Origin: Bacteroidia bacterium
Lineage (GTDB): Bacteria; Bacteroidota; Bacteroidia; UKL13-3
Assembly (NCBI GenBank): GCA_018058135.1
Contig: JAGPCK010000002.1
Span: forward strand, 1 to 64,000
DNA: 64,000 nt
Reading direction: 5' to 3'
Position 1 is the stretch's first letter. Each line of letters begins with the position of its first letter. The notes below the pieces were generated by a model, which saw nothing but the letters and a program-made list of their open reading frames with translations, did not search any database and was not told the DNA's origin. The translations under genes were made by a program, and so were the position numbers. Shown one piece after another: positions 63,480-64,000 of the stretch.

Positions 63480-64000
63480 TTATTCAGAAGAGATAATGAT
63501 TCTTCTGTTTAATGGTTGGATAGGCCTGAAGTTATTGTGACTTTTACTGGCAAACTCTTCGAGAATACCACTGTCGGCTGTGATATGCGATTTAAGCAGA
63601 TAAAATTGGACTATTTCATTACACCCCGGGGTAGTAAGTGAACCTGAATAAGTATAATATTTTGACGTACTGGTGCCCACATCTTCCGGCAAAAGAGCTG
63701 ATAAGTTAAACAACGTGTCCTTAGCTTCACCATCACTGCTTTTCTTTGACCACACGGCAAAGGCGTTTCTTAAAAAGCCGGAGGTATGCGTGATTTTATT
63801 CAATGAATCAACCATTACACTTACCACAGCCAATTTGCTTGTTTTGGTATCTAAGTGTACCATATGAATTTCCATAGGGTAAAAAACACCATTTACTGAG
63901 TGTTCGCTATGGGTGTGCACATGGGCCGCAATAAAATAATACGTTGTGCCATTTATGCTGATGCTGTTATTAATGTTGGTATCTCCTATAAGCGATAAGC
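63480..64000 (-). CDS. Alpha-type carbonic anhydrase, 5' end outside the window
   Basis: About 173 C-terminal residues of an alpha-carbonic anhydrase; the start is beyond 64000. The Zn-ligand region reads FIAAHVHTHSEHSVNG (the HxH pair) and MEIHMVHLDTK (third His); YSGSLTTPGCNEIVQFYLL is the family's GSLTTPP-like block with GC in place of the usual second Pro, and NFRPIQPLNRR closes the fold. Such enzymes interconvert CO2 and bicarbonate and are usually exported; a signal peptide would be in the missing part. The gene is followed by a likely terminator. Confidence 0.93.
   Translation of the reverse strand, partial: LSLIGDTNINNSISINGTTYYFIAAHVHTHSEHSVNGVFYPMEIHMVHLDTKTSKLAVVSVMVDSLNKITHTSGFLRNAFAVWSKKSSDGEAKDTLFNLSALLPEDVGTSTSKYYTYSGSLTTPGCNEIVQFYLLKSHITADSGILEEFASKSHNNFRPIQPLNRRIIISSE

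Overview
The window comes from a Bacteroidota chromosome, probably a Sphingobacteriia/Chitinophagia-type lineage; I cannot place it to genus. The evidence is: seven secreted proteins with type IX secretion (T9SS) C-terminal sorting domains plus an eighth T9SS-sorted endonuclease; repeated TAnnTTTG promoter -7 boxes, the Bacteroidota sigma-A signature; few Shine-Dalgarno sites; a Bacteroidota OstA-like protein; and A+T-rich intergenic DNA. No phage, plasmid backbone or CRISPR array is visible.

Layout. 0-7.5 kb is core housekeeping: the end of the ATP synthase genes (atpD, partial atpC), a 3-methyladenine DNA glycosylase, an orphan PAS histidine kinase, an acyl-CoA thioesterase, tilS and an OstA/LptA-like protein. 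7.7-32 kb is dominated by four giant cell-surface proteins that share the same ~700-residue C-terminal stalk (one unnamed module, six PKD domains, type A sorting domain) but carry different N-terminal heads. A small housekeeping block (11.6-15.7 kb) lies between the first and second: a lipid-anchored HiPIP, folK, a deoxynucleoside kinase, a WbqC-like protein, accA and tRNA-Asp. 32-43 kb holds an AsmA-like protein, SppA, a T9SS-sorted endonuclease I and two tandem gliding-type (type B sorted) beta-propeller-like proteins.

43.4-51.2 kb holds purB, a TetR-AarF kinase-MFS operon, a CrtZ-type carotenoid hydroxylase, and a second AarF/UbiB kinase cassette with two helical partner proteins. 51.2-58.5 kb has a secreted T9SS protein followed by a complete cyanophycin cycle: isoaspartyl peptidase, cyanophycinase and cyanophycin synthetase. 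The cyanophycinase gene is embedded in about 1.35 kb of degenerate interspersed repeats. 58.5-63.4 kb looks like an accessory block: an OLD-family ATPase/nuclease, a two-TM protein, an unknown secreted protein and a REP-associated tyrosine transposase (RAYT). The block is bounded and punctuated by short palindromic repeats related to one another, including a 120-bp tandem duplication that copied the RAYT promoter and first codons. The window ends in an alpha-carbonic anhydrase gene that runs off the right edge.

How the genes work together. CphA would polymerise Asp and Arg into cyanophycin, CphB would cut it into beta-Asp-Arg dipeptides, and the isoaspartyl peptidase would release the free amino acids, so a nitrogen/carbon store can be made and emptied from one locus. 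The surface proteins would all leave through a T9SS encoded elsewhere. The most unusual items are the shared-stalk/variable-head family, the cyanophycin locus in its repeat bed, and the RAYT/REP block around the OLD nuclease.
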